Shown piece after piece: positions 25,477 through 33,031 of a stretch of DNA of 64,000 nucleotides. The notes beneath the pieces were generated by a model. That model was given only the letters and a program-made list of their open reading frames with translations. It was not told the DNA's origin and did no database searches. Position numbers and translations under genes: made by a program. Source of the DNA: Propionibacteriaceae bacterium ZF39 (GTDB lineage Bacteria > Actinomycetota > Actinomycetes > Propionibacteriales > Propionibacteriaceae); contig CP154795.1 in assembly GCA_039565995.1 (NCBI GenBank), forward strand, positions 1,736,001 to 1,800,000, given 5' to 3'. Every line of letters begins with the position of its first letter. The stretch's first letter is position 1.

Positions 25477-25724
25477 GCGCGCACGTGGCTCTCACGCTCG
25501 CGGTCGAATCAGCCATCGACAGTGGCGTGCGCATCCCGTGCCGGGACCGGCCGGAATGGCTCAGCGACGATCCTGAGCAGCGCGCCGAGGCGGCCGAGGC
25601 GTGCAAGCCGTGTCCGGTGATCGAGCTCTGCGCCGAGGCGGCGCACTCCAAGCCCCGTCAACAGTTCGGGGTCTGGGCCGCCAAGGACTACACCCGCACC
25701 CCACGAAAGGAAAGAAGCAAATGA
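25473..25724 (+). CDS. Phage-type WhiB-like protein
   Basis: An 83-residue Wbl protein. Cys23, Cys44, Cys47 and Cys53 (EACKPC, ELC) match the iron-sulfur cluster spacing. The turn reads FGVWAAKDY in place of GVWGG, typical of phage-borne versions. A basic tail (RTPRKERSK) follows. Mycobacteriophage WhiB proteins can compete with host Wbl proteins for sigma-A; here it may switch the element's late genes or affect helper or host transcription. It overlaps the scaffold-like gene by 4 bp. Confidence 0.8.
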   Translation: MSAHVALTLAVESAIDSGVRIPCRDRPEWLSDDPEQRAEAAEACKPCPVIELCAEAAHSKPRQQFGVWAAKDYTRTPRKERSK

Positions 25725-26149
25725 CTGACCAGACCATCGAGACCACGACCATCGATCCGGAGGCAACCATGACCGAGACCACCCCCGACACCGACGACAA
25801 CACCGCCCAGGGCGACGACGAAGCGCGGCGCTATCGCAAGCGGGCCCAGGCGGCCGAGGCCGAGCGCGACGAGCTGCAGGCCCAGCTCGCGGTGCTGCAG
25901 AGGCGCAGCATCGAATCGGCGAGCGACCTGGCCAAGCCGGGATCGTTGTGGCTGACCGGGATCGAGCCGGCAGAGCTGCTCGGGGACGACGGTCACCCCG
26001 ACGCCGCGAAGATCGCTGCAGCGGACGCGGCGGCGGTCGAGCAGTTCGGCCTGGCGCGCAAGCAGCAGCCGTTGCCCCCGGACCCCGGGCAGGGCGCGCG
26101 GCAGTCCGTGCCCGAGCCCACGACCTTCGCCGACAGCTTCAAGATCTGA
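25721..26149 (+). CDS. Scaffold-like coiled-coil protein
   Basis: A 142-residue acidic protein. After a Thr/Asp-rich start it has a coiled coil (ARRYRKRAQAAEAERDELQA region, about 30-65), then SLWLTGIEPAELLGDDGHPDAAKI and a Pro/Gln-rich tail. This composition and its place two genes before the capsid gene match head scaffolding proteins of actinophages. Homology is not provable by eye. Confidence 0.55.
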   Translation: MTDQTIETTTIDPEATMTETTPDTDDNTAQGDDEARRYRKRAQAAEAERDELQAQLAVLQRRSIESASDLAKPGSLWLTGIEPAELLGDDGHPDAAKIAAADAAAVEQFGLARKQQPLPPDPGQGARQSVPEPTTFADSFKI

Positions 26150-26156
26150 GGACGAC

Positions 26157-26384
26157 ATGGACAGCATCAAGGACCCGTTCACCCCGGCCGAGACGGCGCA
26201 GGCATTTCTCGATGCCGACGACGAGATGAGAGCGCAGGCCGAGCAGCGCCGCGCCAACTTCGATGAGCGGGAGACGCGCTATCTGAGTGACGAGTTCATC
26301 GTGCCGGTGCGGTTCTGGCCGAAGGACGCCCAGGAGCGCTACTACCGTCGCCAGCGGATGGAGCAGGAGCAGCAGGAAGACTGA
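26157..26384 (+). CDS. Small acidic element protein
   Basis: A 75-residue, strongly charged, helical protein (AQAFLDADDEMRAQAEQRRANF; ends EQEQQED). It begins 8 bp after the scaffold-like gene. No family recognised; perhaps a head-assembly accessory from its position. Confidence 0.5.
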   Translation: MDSIKDPFTPAETAQAFLDADDEMRAQAEQRRANFDERETRYLSDEFIVPVRFWPKDAQERYYRRQRMEQEQQED

Positions 26385-26392
26385 GACCAGCG

Positions 26393-26433
26393 CGGGCCCG
26401 GTAGACTGTCCACGAGGCAGGATGCCGGGCCCG
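26393..26433 (+). other. Hairpin upstream of the capsid gene
   Basis: A 9-bp stem (26393-26401 with 26425-26433), followed by a second small hairpin (GCCCC/GGGGC) at 26457-26472. There is no T-tract. They fill the 163-bp gap before the capsid gene and may affect mRNA processing or capsid expression level. Confidence 0.4.
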
Positions 26434-26547
26434 TTCGGTTCGCCCCGTCTCACGTTCGCCCCAGTTGCGGGGCACCGAGGCAGCAGTTTCGCGGCCGCGT
26501 GAATCACGTTCACCGGCGCATACGCGCCCCAATTTCTAGGAGCCATC

Positions 26548-27396
26548 ATGGCCGCCGAAACCACCGTGACCAGCGCCAAGGCCTGGTCTCCCGATATCCA
26601 TGTCCATGCCGCCGTCGATGCCGTGCCCGATGCGCTGATCATGCAGACCAGCACCGTCGCCGGATCGATCGAGGGTGACGAGCCCGTTGTGCGCGTGGCG
26701 TACGTCGATGATGCTGCCGCCTCGTTCGTGGCCGAGGGTGCAGTGATCGATGAGTCCGATCCGACCCTTGCCGAGACGTTGGTGCACACCGGCAAGATCG
26801 CGATCCTGGTCCGCCTGTCGCGTGAGCAGTATCGCCAGATGGGGACGCCGGAAGCACTCGCCGAGAGTGTGCGCCGCGCCATCATCAGCAAGGCGAACAC
26901 CGCCTATGTCAGCCAGGCCGCGCCCGTTGCGCCGGCCGTCACCCCGCCTGCAGGTCTGACCAAGATCGCCGACATCGAGACGGCCCCGGCCGCCGTGGCG
27001 ACCAGCCTGGACAGCCTGATCGAGCTGATTGCCGCGCTCGAAACCAACGGCGCGGACCCGACGCACATGCTGCTCTCGCCGACCGCCTGGAGCTCGCTGT
27101 CGCGGTTCAAGACCGGCACCGGATCCGCGCTCGGTCTGCTCGGTGCCGGAGTCGAGGCACCCGCGCGCCGGCTGCTCGGCCTGCCGGTCCTGGTCTCCAA
27201 CGCGGTCCCGGCCAACACCGGGCTGATCATCGACAAGCGCGCCATCGTTTCGGCCGTCGGAAATGTCGAGGTCAGCGTGTCGAAGGAGGCCTATTTCTCC
27301 AGCGACTCGATTGGTGTCCGGGCTGTTTGGCGGGTGGGGCAAAACATCGTGCGCCCTGATCGCATCGGCACCTTCACTGTGACCGAACCGGCGTAA
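26548..27396 (+). CDS. HK97-fold major capsid protein
   Basis: A 282-residue protein. ASFVAEGAVIDESDPTLAET followed by VHTGKIAILVRLSREQYRQ is the N-arm/E-loop to spine-helix pattern of HK97 capsids. The middle holds HMLLSPTAWSSLSRF, then LLGLPVLVSNAVPANTGLIIDKRAIV, and the C-terminus ends VRAVWRVGQNIVRPDRIGTFTV. No N-terminal delta domain or protease gene is visible, which fits use of the separate scaffold-like protein. Ribosome site AGGAGCC precedes ATG 26548. A capsid gene without portal and large terminase suggests building or remodelling heads with helper parts. Confidence 0.85.
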   Translation: MAAETTVTSAKAWSPDIHVHAAVDAVPDALIMQTSTVAGSIEGDEPVVRVAYVDDAAASFVAEGAVIDESDPTLAETLVHTGKIAILVRLSREQYRQMGTPEALAESVRRAIISKANTAYVSQAAPVAPAVTPPAGLTKIADIETAPAAVATSLDSLIELIAALETNGADPTHMLLSPTAWSSLSRFKTGTGSALGLLGAGVEAPARRLLGLPVLVSNAVPANTGLIIDKRAIVSAVGNVEVSVSKEAYFSSDSIGVRAVWRVGQNIVRPDRIGTFTVTEPA

Positions 27397-27491
27397 TTCC
27401 CCGAGCTGAGGCGTCAACCGTCCCTGTCGGGTGACGGATGGCAGGCGAGCCGGGCACCTTTCCCCCAGCAGTGACCCTGCCAGCGCCTCAC

Positions 27492-27537
27492 GTGCCGCGC
27501 CCGGCGTCGAGCCCCGGACTCCGCCGGGCGCGGGCAC
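27492..27537 (+). other. GC-rich hairpin downstream of the capsid gene
   Basis: A 15-bp stem with one bulge (27492-27506 with 27522-27537) in the 159-bp gap after the capsid gene. No T-tract follows; it could stabilise the capsid mRNA 3' end or reduce read-through. Confidence 0.4.
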
Positions 27538-27555
27538 ACAACCAAGGAGCCATCC

Positions 27556-27894
27556 ATGAACTACCTGCTCACCGTCCGCGACTGGGGAACGCTGCACGTG
27601 GTCTGCCAGCACCCCAGCGATGGGGAGACCATCGCCACCATCGACGCCATCCCGACCACCGGAGAGCCGGCCACGCTCACCCCGGACAAGGCCGACAAGG
27701 TTGCGCGCGAGCTGCTGACCAAGGCTGACAAGGTTGCGCGTGGGAAGCTCAGTGCAGACGCTCTCACGGTCGCCGATACGCCAGTGCTGCTCGCCATCGT
27801 CCCCGACATGGTCCGCAAGCTGCACCGTGCTGCCGCTCTCGCACGCGCCGCAGAGCGTCCCCCGCTCGGGCCGCACCCGTTCGTCATCGCCTGA
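27556..27894 (+). CDS. Small element protein, unknown
   Basis: A 112-residue protein with an N-terminal beta-rich part (NYLLTVRDWGTLHVVCQHP) and a helical C-terminal half containing a short internal duplication (DKADKVAREL and KADKVARGKL). Ribosome site AAGGAGCC. No family recognised; by position possibly a head-linked or head-tail joining factor. Confidence 0.5.
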   Translation: MNYLLTVRDWGTLHVVCQHPSDGETIATIDAIPTTGEPATLTPDKADKVARELLTKADKVARGKLSADALTVADTPVLLAIVPDMVRKLHRAAALARAAERPPLGPHPFVIA

Positions 27895-27985
27895 CCCATG
27901 GGGGAAACCCCGAGGGGTACCAGACCTACAGCGTTTGGAAGGACGCTCGCAGTCCGGGAGGGTCAAATGTTTTCGAGGAGGAGCC

Positions 27986-28309
27986 GTGAATCTGGACCCA
28001 GGCGGAGCCGCACTGTGGCAGGAGGTCACCGCAGAGCACGAGCTCGGCACCGTTCAGCGGGTGCTGCTGCTGGAGGCGTGCCGCGCCAAGGATCGGCTCG
28101 ATAGGTTCGACGCCCTCATCCGTGGCGAAACCGAATCGTTCGCCGAGCTGCCCGGGATCGTGCTCACGGTCGACAACCCCGACCGGCTGGCCCTGGCGGA
28201 TGCCGAGCACCTGAAGCGCTCTCTGGCCGCTCTGCAGTTGCCGGACAAGCACGGACGCCGCGCACCATCGAGACCCGCTCGCGGCGCGTACCGACCACGA
28301 CAGGGCTAG
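27986..28309 (+). CDS. Possible small terminase subunit
   Basis: A 107-residue helical protein (WQEVTAEHELGTVQRVLLLEACRAKDRLDRFDALI, then VDNPDRLALADAEHLKRSLAALQL, basic tail PSRPARGAYRPR). This resembles the oligomerisation part of actinophage small terminases, but the helix-turn-helix is short or absent. GTG 27986 has GAGGAGGA just upstream. If correct, it could redirect a helper's large terminase to this DNA, as satellites do. Function is uncertain. Confidence 0.4.
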   Translation: MNLDPGGAALWQEVTAEHELGTVQRVLLLEACRAKDRLDRFDALIRGETESFAELPGIVLTVDNPDRLALADAEHLKRSLAALQLPDKHGRRAPSRPARGAYRPRQG

Positions 28310-28318
28310 AAACGCAAC

Positions 28319-28348
28319 GAGCCCCGACCCATCCACGGGCCGGGGCTC
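28319..28348. terminator. Terminator between convergent element genes
   Basis: GAGCCCCG (28319-28326) pairs with CGGGGCTC (28341-28348) just after the last rightward gene and before the leftward 52-residue gene. The T-tract is weak. Confidence 0.5.
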
Positions 28349-28376
28349 TGCTGTGCGGTCTAGATCTCGATGGTCG

Positions 28377-28535
28377 TCATCGCGCACCGCCCAGCACCTT
28401 GAGGGCCAGCTCGCGGGACTGGGCTGCAAGCGCCTGGTCGCCGTCGGCGACCGCCTTGTGAGCCTGCCGGGTGAGCGCGTCGGCGATGAGGTCGCGCTCG
28501 GTCTTGGTGAGTCGTGCTGTGGTCATGGTGGCCAT
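28377..28535 (-). CDS. Small element protein on the opposite strand
   Basis: A 52-residue helical, charged protein (ARLTKTERDLIADALTRQAHKAVADGDQ). A good ribosome site (GGGAGGAA) precedes ATG 28535. It is the only leftward gene of the element, reading away from attR, so it might be a regulator or a lysogeny-type gene. No family recognised. The 16-bp end repeat lies about 40 bp upstream, a possible operator. Confidence 0.5.
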   Translation of the reverse strand: MATMTTARLTKTERDLIADALTRQAHKAVADGDQALAAQSRELALKVLGGAR

Positions 28536-28572
28536 GGTCGGTTCCTCCCGATTTGGAGGCGGTCCGACCGAA

Positions 28573-28588
28573 GTGCACGCAGAGTGCA
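28573..28588. repeat. 16-bp end repeat, right copy
   Basis: Identical to 20519-20534. Here it runs into a further GTGCATGCAC palindrome-like stretch (to about 28594), about 60 bp inside attR. Confidence 0.5.
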
Positions 28589-28601
28589 TGCACTTAAAGC
28601 A

Positions 28602-28643
28602 AAACCGCCTCTGACTGGCGTTATGCCTAGTCAGAGGCGGTTT
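28602..28643. terminator. Terminator at the right end of the element
   Basis: A perfect 15-bp stem (28602-28616 with 28629-28643) with A-rich and T-rich flanks, ending three bases before attR. It now provides the 3' terminator for tRNA-fMet (read leftward) and insulates the element. Confidence 0.75.
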
Positions 28644-28646
28644 CCT

Positions 28647-28670
28647 TTGGTAGCGGGGACAGGATTTGAA
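28647..28670. repeat. attR, right attachment site
   Basis: The 24-bp core overlapping the 3' 23 nt of tRNA-fMet; identical to 20371-20394. Confidence 0.85.
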
Positions 28671-28724
28671 CCTGTGACCTCTGGGTTATGAGCCCAGCGA
28701 GCTACCGAGCTGCTCCACCCCGCG
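28648..28724 (-). tRNA. Initiator tRNA-fMet (CAT)
   Basis: A 77-nt cloverleaf with encoded CCA. It starts CGCGGGG, whose first base cannot pair with the opposite A, and the anticodon stem carries three G-C pairs next to loop CTCATAA. Both are hallmarks of the initiator. The integrated element uses its 3' end as target and keeps the gene intact. The likely promoter (TTGCCT, 16 nt, TAAAGT on the minus strand) lies within 28745-28775, directly next to an IS element. Confidence 0.93.
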
Positions 28725-28780
28725 TCGTTGTTGCCTGCATAACTTTACACGAGGACGAACAGAAGGCAAATCAACGACGA

Positions 28781-30208
28781 ACCTCATACATAGTCCCCGC
28801 GTAACAAGGGCCCGTACCTCACATACTTTCCCCCGCCAATGGTGAGCCGGCCACGATGGGGTGTGAGTACGAAGGATCTGTCGATGGCTGCTCGGTACGA
28901 GATCACAAAGAAGTACGCCCAGGCGTATGCGGCGGCGCCGAAGAAGGGCAAGTCGCAGATCTTGGACCAGGTGGTCGAGGTCACGGGCTGGCACCGGGAC
29001 CATGCCCGCCAGCAACTCGTGGCCCGGCTGCATCAGGCCCCGGGCCGGGCCACCGCAACGGTCGCGGTGATCGATCGCCGTAAGACCAGGGCCCGGAAGT
29101 ACTCCTTCGACGCGATCAAGGTGCTGCAACGGGTGTGGGCGGCCTCAGGTGGCAACTGTGGGCAGTACCTCGCCCCGGCGATGGCTGACTGGCTCGACGC
29201 GATGGAAGCCGAAGGCGCACTGGTGCCCGGTGCCGACCGCTACAGCCTGGCGGTCCGGGCCGAACTGCTGGCGATGTCAGCAGCCACGATCGACCGTTAC
29301 CTGGCCCCGGCCCGGGCCCGGGACCCGTTACGGGGCAAGAGCACCACCAAGCCCGGCCATCTGCTGCGGAACTCGATCACCGTCCGCAAGGCCGGCGACG
29401 AGGTCGAAGCCGAACCCGGATTCTTCGAAGTCGACACCGTGGCCCACTGCGGACCCACCCTCAAAGGCGAGTTTGCCCGCAGCGTGAACTTCACCGATAT
29501 GCATACCGGCTGGGTGTTCACGACCGCGGTCCGTAACAACGCCCACGTCCACATCCGTGCCGCGTTCGACACGTTCATCGACCACGTGCCCTACCTGGTC
29601 ACCGGGATCGACTGCGACAACGGCTCAGAGTTCATCAACCACGACCTGATCGGCTGGGCCGGTGAGCGGGACGTGTTCTTCACCCGCTCCCGGCCGTACA
29701 AGAAGAACGATCAAGCCACCATCGAATCCAAGAACAACCATCTGGTCCGCCGCTACGGCTTCTACCACCGCTACGACACCCCCACCGAACTCGCCCTGCT
29801 CAACCAGCTGTGGCCCCTGGTCAACGCCCGTCTGAACTTCTTCACCCCCACCAAGAAACCCATCGGCTGGTCCACCGACACCGTCGGACGCCGCAAACGG
29901 GTCTACGACAAGCCCCGCTCGCCCTACCAACGCCTCCTCGCCGCCGGAGTGCTCAGCCCCGCCCAAGAAGCCGAACTCGCGACCTACAAGGCCTCCCTGA
30001 AACCTGCCACCATGGCCCGGCAGATCACCACGATCCAAGCCGAACTCACACGCCTGGCCGGGCACAAGACCCGCCGCCTCGAACACCACATCACCTGGAA
30101 AGCACCCGACCCCGCCGGCCTGAAAACCCGCGCCTCCTAACCACCATTACGCGGGGAAAAACCATGTGAGGTACAGGCCCCCCCTACGCGGGGACTTGAC
30201 AATGAGGT
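28781..30208 (+). mobile_element. IS element with doubled terminal repeats
   Basis: The core inverted repeats start AGTCCCCGCGTA at 28792 and end at 30196. Each end holds two related blocks: an outer ACCTCAT...CCCCGCGTA and an inner GTACCTCACAT...CCCCGC (28814-28824 left, 30164-30174 right). Outer ACCTCAT blocks at 28781 and 30202 may be the true ends. A target duplication is not clear. One DDE transposase gene fills it. It lies between the tRNA-fMet promoter and the FUSC gene. Confidence 0.75.
28839..30140 (+). CDS. DDE (rve-type) transposase
   Basis: Up to 433 residues. The N-terminal half holds helix-turn-helix-like regions (EITKKYAQAYAAAPKKGKSQILDQVV). The catalytic core has Asp in FFEVDTVAHCGPTL, Asp in GIDCDNGSEF and Glu in IESKNN. 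NARLNFFTPTKKPIGW and a C-terminal helical part follow. The IS family is not certain; it is a group often labelled integrase catalytic region. The start may be the internal GTG 28863 or ATG 28884. The frame is intact. Confidence 0.85.
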   Translation: MVSRPRWGVSTKDLSMAARYEITKKYAQAYAAAPKKGKSQILDQVVEVTGWHRDHARQQLVARLHQAPGRATATVAVIDRRKTRARKYSFDAIKVLQRVWAASGGNCGQYLAPAMADWLDAMEAEGALVPGADRYSLAVRAELLAMSAATIDRYLAPARARDPLRGKSTTKPGHLLRNSITVRKAGDEVEAEPGFFEVDTVAHCGPTLKGEFARSVNFTDMHTGWVFTTAVRNNAHVHIRAAFDTFIDHVPYLVTGIDCDNGSEFINHDLIGWAGERDVFFTRSRPYKKNDQATIESKNNHLVRRYGFYHRYDTPTELALLNQLWPLVNARLNFFTPTKKPIGWSTDTVGRRKRVYDKPRSPYQRLLAAGVLSPAQEAELATYKASLKPATMARQITTIQAELTRLAGHKTRRLEHHITWKAPDPAGLKTRAS

Positions 30209-30248
30209 ACCACGATCAACGGTGGTCGTCGTTCCTCTGTCGCGAACG

Positions 30249-31385
30249 TCAATGGGCGTCGGGGAGAGCGTCGCGGGCATCGGCGTACGTCATTCCGGAG
30301 ATCTCCAGCAGGTCGACCAGGATGGATCGAACCTGGGCGAGGACCACGACTGCAGAGATCGAGTCCACGAGTTCGAGATGGCTCTGTTCGGTGCCCAGCC
30401 TGATCACTCGCTCCCGGGTCGCGACCGGGAGGCGCCCGATTGACAGTTCGTCGGCGCAACCTCGGATCTCGGCGGCCGTGTCCTCGAGCAGCATCAGATA
30501 GCTCTGGGGCATGTCTTCGGAGTGCCAGAGCAGGACCGCTGCGCGGCGGCACAGGACCCGGACGTTGCGGGTGAGGCGGTCCAGGGGTTCGACGAGCTCC
30601 GACAGGTCGACCATGTCGCGGCGCTGCCTGCGGAGGAACGGTGAATACCGGACGACTGCCAGGCCCTCCGCAGCAGCATCATCGAGCACCGCCATACGTT
30701 CGCTGACAGCCCGGGCCCGTTCGAGAACGCGGTCGCCGGCTTCGAGGTCGCGCCTGCGGAGTGAGCGGGCCACCTCCAGGAGCACATCGGCACTCTCATT
30801 GAGCGCCGCGGCGGCGAGGTCGAACGGTTTGCGGACCGGACCGGTCGGCGCGAGGGTCGCGATGAGGAGGGCCAGGGCACACCCGATCACCGCATCGATC
30901 CAGCGGAGGAAGACGCCGCCCTCGGGCAGCGGCATGATCACGACCACCACCGCCTGTACGCCGGCCTGGGCGACCATCAGGTCGCGCGCGCCGATCCAGA
31001 TCGCGACGGACATCGCGATCAGGACAGCCAGGGTCACCTGCCACCAGCCCCGGCCCACGAGGATGACGAACAGATCGCCGAAGAAGACTCCGACCGCGAC
31101 TCCCACCGCGACTTCGGCCGCCCGGCTGAGCCGCTGACCGAAGCTGGACCCGAGGGTGAGGATGGCCGCCACGGCGGCGAAGACGGGCAGCGGATGCCCG
31201 AACACCCGCTCGGCGATCAGCCAGGCGATGCCCGCGGCCAGTGCCTGTTGGGTGATCATCCAGAGGCGGCTGCGCCAGCGTGCGACGCTGCGCCGTTGGA
31301 CGGCACGCCCGAAACGGAGCGACCGTTCGCTGACATCGAAGGCGCGAAGGGCCAGTCTTTGCAGGGAGAATCGGTCCACCACCAC
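30249..31385 (-). CDS. FUSC-family (aromatic acid exporter-like) membrane protein
   Basis: A 378-residue protein with six hydrophobic segments between about 35 and 175 (ALAAGIAWLIAERVFG, PVFAAVAAILTLGSSFGQRL, VAVGVAVGVFFGDLFVILVG and so on) followed by a 200-residue cytoplasmic helical domain. GSSFGQRLSRAAEVAVGVAVG is the usual FUSC/ArAE landmark. The substrate is unknown. The start is one of three consecutive GTG codons (31385, 31382, 31379). It is divergent from the peptide ABC importer. Confidence 0.8.
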   Translation of the reverse strand: MVVDRFSLQRLALRAFDVSERSLRFGRAVQRRSVARWRSRLWMITQQALAAGIAWLIAERVFGHPLPVFAAVAAILTLGSSFGQRLSRAAEVAVGVAVGVFFGDLFVILVGRGWWQVTLAVLIAMSVAIWIGARDLMVAQAGVQAVVVVIMPLPEGGVFLRWIDAVIGCALALLIATLAPTGPVRKPFDLAAAALNESADVLLEVARSLRRRDLEAGDRVLERARAVSERMAVLDDAAAEGLAVVRYSPFLRRQRRDMVDLSELVEPLDRLTRNVRVLCRRAAVLLWHSEDMPQSYLMLLEDTAAEIRGCADELSIGRLPVATRERVIRLGTEQSHLELVDSISAVVVLAQVRSILVDLLEISGMTYADARDALPDAH

Positions 31386-31476
31386 ATGATGTCCGAGGGT
31401 GTCCGAAACGCCCAGGGCACCGGGCACCGTGGTTAGATATCTGGGTCCAAACCCCCTGACGGAGGTATCTCCCGAT

Positions 31477-33012
31477 ATGACCCAGCGTTTTTCGGCCCGC
31501 GTCCTCGTGGCCGTGGTGGCCGTCGCCGGCCTGCTGCTCAGCGCGTGCACCACCTCCGGCTCGCCGGGGGCCAACGGCAGCGCCAACGGAAACGGCAAGG
31601 CCGCCCAGACGACTTTGTCGGTCGGGGCCACTGCGTCGCCGTCCACTCTGGACCCGACGATCAACAACGCTGCGGCCATCCCGCAGGTGGTTCTTTACAA
31701 CGTTTATGAAACGTTGGTGAAGCTGGATGCCGAGGGGCAGCTGAAACCGCTCCTGGCCCAGCGCTGGGATGTTTCGGCCGACAACAAGACCTACACGTTC
31801 AACCTGGACCCGGCGGCCCGCTTCGCGTCGGGTCGCGCTGTCGCGGCCAAGGATGTCGTCTGGAGTTTCGAGCGCATCAAGAACTCCGACACCACCACCA
31901 GCGCGGTCAAGGGCCAGATGGGTCCGGTCGACACGGTGCGCGCGGTCGATGACAAGACCGTCGAGGTCGTCCTGAAGAACCCCAGCAACCTCTGGCTCTT
32001 CGATATGTCGTCCACTGCGGGCATCATCCTCGACTCCGAGACGACCGCCGATCTGGCCAACTCCACCGCGGGTTCGGGTCCCTTCCAGCTCAAGGACTGG
32101 ATCCCCAACAGCTCGGTGACGCTGGAGAAAAACCCGAATTACTGGGGTACGCCGGCTCGCTTCAACGAGGTCACCTTCCGCTATTTCACCGATCCCAACG
32201 CGATGAATGCGGCGATGCTCGCGGGTGACCTCGACATCATCTCCAACCTGCAGGCGCCGGCGGCTCTCCCGCAGTTCTCCGACACCAATCGCTTCAAGGT
32301 CGTCGAGGGGACCACGAACGGTGAGATCGTGCTGTCGATGAACGGCCGGTCCGAGGGCCTCAAGGACGTTCGGGTCCGCCAGGCTATCCGCCATGCCATC
32401 GACAAGAAGGCGCTGCGCGACACGGTCTGGGCCGGCAAGGGTGAGCTCATCGGCTCGATGGCCCCGCCGACCGATCCGTGGTTCGAGGACCGCACGGGTG
32501 ACTTCCCGTTCGATCAGGACAAGGCCCGGGCCCTGCTCGCCGAGGCCGGCGTACAGAACCTGCGTCTGCGCCTCCGCGTCCCGACGCTGCCCTATGCCAC
32601 CGCCTCTGCCCAGTTCATCCAGTCCCAGCTGCGCGAGGTCGGGATCGAGGCCGAGATCGACCAGCTGGAATTCCCCGCTCGCTGGCTCGAGGTCGTGCAC
32701 ACCAACGCCGATTACGACATGTCGATCGTGTCCCACGTCGAGGCGCGTGACTTCGTTCGGTTCGCCAACCCGGATTACTACTTCCACTACGACAGCGAGG
32801 AGTTCCGTCGACTGGTGGCGGAAGCGGATGCCGGACCGGCCGATCAGCAGGCCCCCAAGCTGAAGGAAGCCCTGGCTCTCCTGAGCCGGGATGCCGCTGC
32901 CGACTGGCTGTTCCTCCTGCCCAACCTGGTCATCACCAAGCCCAACATCACCGGCGTTGCCCAGAATGCCAACACGTTGAGCTTCGATCTGACCACCATC
33001 GCGGCGGGCTGA
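31477..33012 (+). CDS. Peptide-type ABC importer, substrate-binding lipoprotein (family 5)
   Basis: A 511-residue lipoprotein. The signal peptide ends in the lipobox LLLSAC (about 23-28) and a Gly/Asn/Ser linker follows. The SBP_bac_5 domain contains PSTLDPTINNAAAIPQVVLYNVYETLV, LKPLLAQRWDVSADNKTYTFNL, VVWSFERI, NPNYWG and VRQAIRHAIDKKALR. It collects a peptide or similar solute outside the membrane for the two permeases and two ATPases downstream. Ribosome site GGAGGT at 31461-31466. Confidence 0.9.
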   Translation: MTQRFSARVLVAVVAVAGLLLSACTTSGSPGANGSANGNGKAAQTTLSVGATASPSTLDPTINNAAAIPQVVLYNVYETLVKLDAEGQLKPLLAQRWDVSADNKTYTFNLDPAARFASGRAVAAKDVVWSFERIKNSDTTTSAVKGQMGPVDTVRAVDDKTVEVVLKNPSNLWLFDMSSTAGIILDSETTADLANSTAGSGPFQLKDWIPNSSVTLEKNPNYWGTPARFNEVTFRYFTDPNAMNAAMLAGDLDIISNLQAPAALPQFSDTNRFKVVEGTTNGEIVLSMNGRSEGLKDVRVRQAIRHAIDKKALRDTVWAGKGELIGSMAPPTDPWFEDRTGDFPFDQDKARALLAEAGVQNLRLRLRVPTLPYATASAQFIQSQLREVGIEAEIDQLEFPARWLEVVHTNADYDMSIVSHVEARDFVRFANPDYYFHYDSEEFRRLVAEADAGPADQQAPKLKEALALLSRDAAADWLFLLPNLVITKPNITGVAQNANTLSFDLTTIAAG

Positions 33013-33031
33013 CAGCGGCAGACACCAGACC

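Larger units (their letters stand above)
20371..28670. mobile_element. Integrated element in tRNA-fMet: candidate capsid-encoding phage satellite
   Basis: About 8.3 kb bounded by identical 24-bp direct repeats. Gene order: integrase, Cys-motif protein, excisionase-like, two small genes, primase-helicase, short ORF, WhiB-like, scaffold-like, small gene, HK97-type capsid, small gene, possible small terminase, and one small gene on the opposite strand. Portal, large terminase, head protease, tail and lysis genes are absent, as are relaxase and conjugation genes. Most genes overlap by 4 bp or lie close together, and none is visibly broken, so the set looks maintained and not like a random prophage remnant. 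A satellite lifestyle is inference. Confidence 0.75.

Noticed and set aside
20371-28670. Integrative conjugative element
   Set aside because: No relaxase, coupling protein or type IV secretion genes; a capsid gene is present instead.
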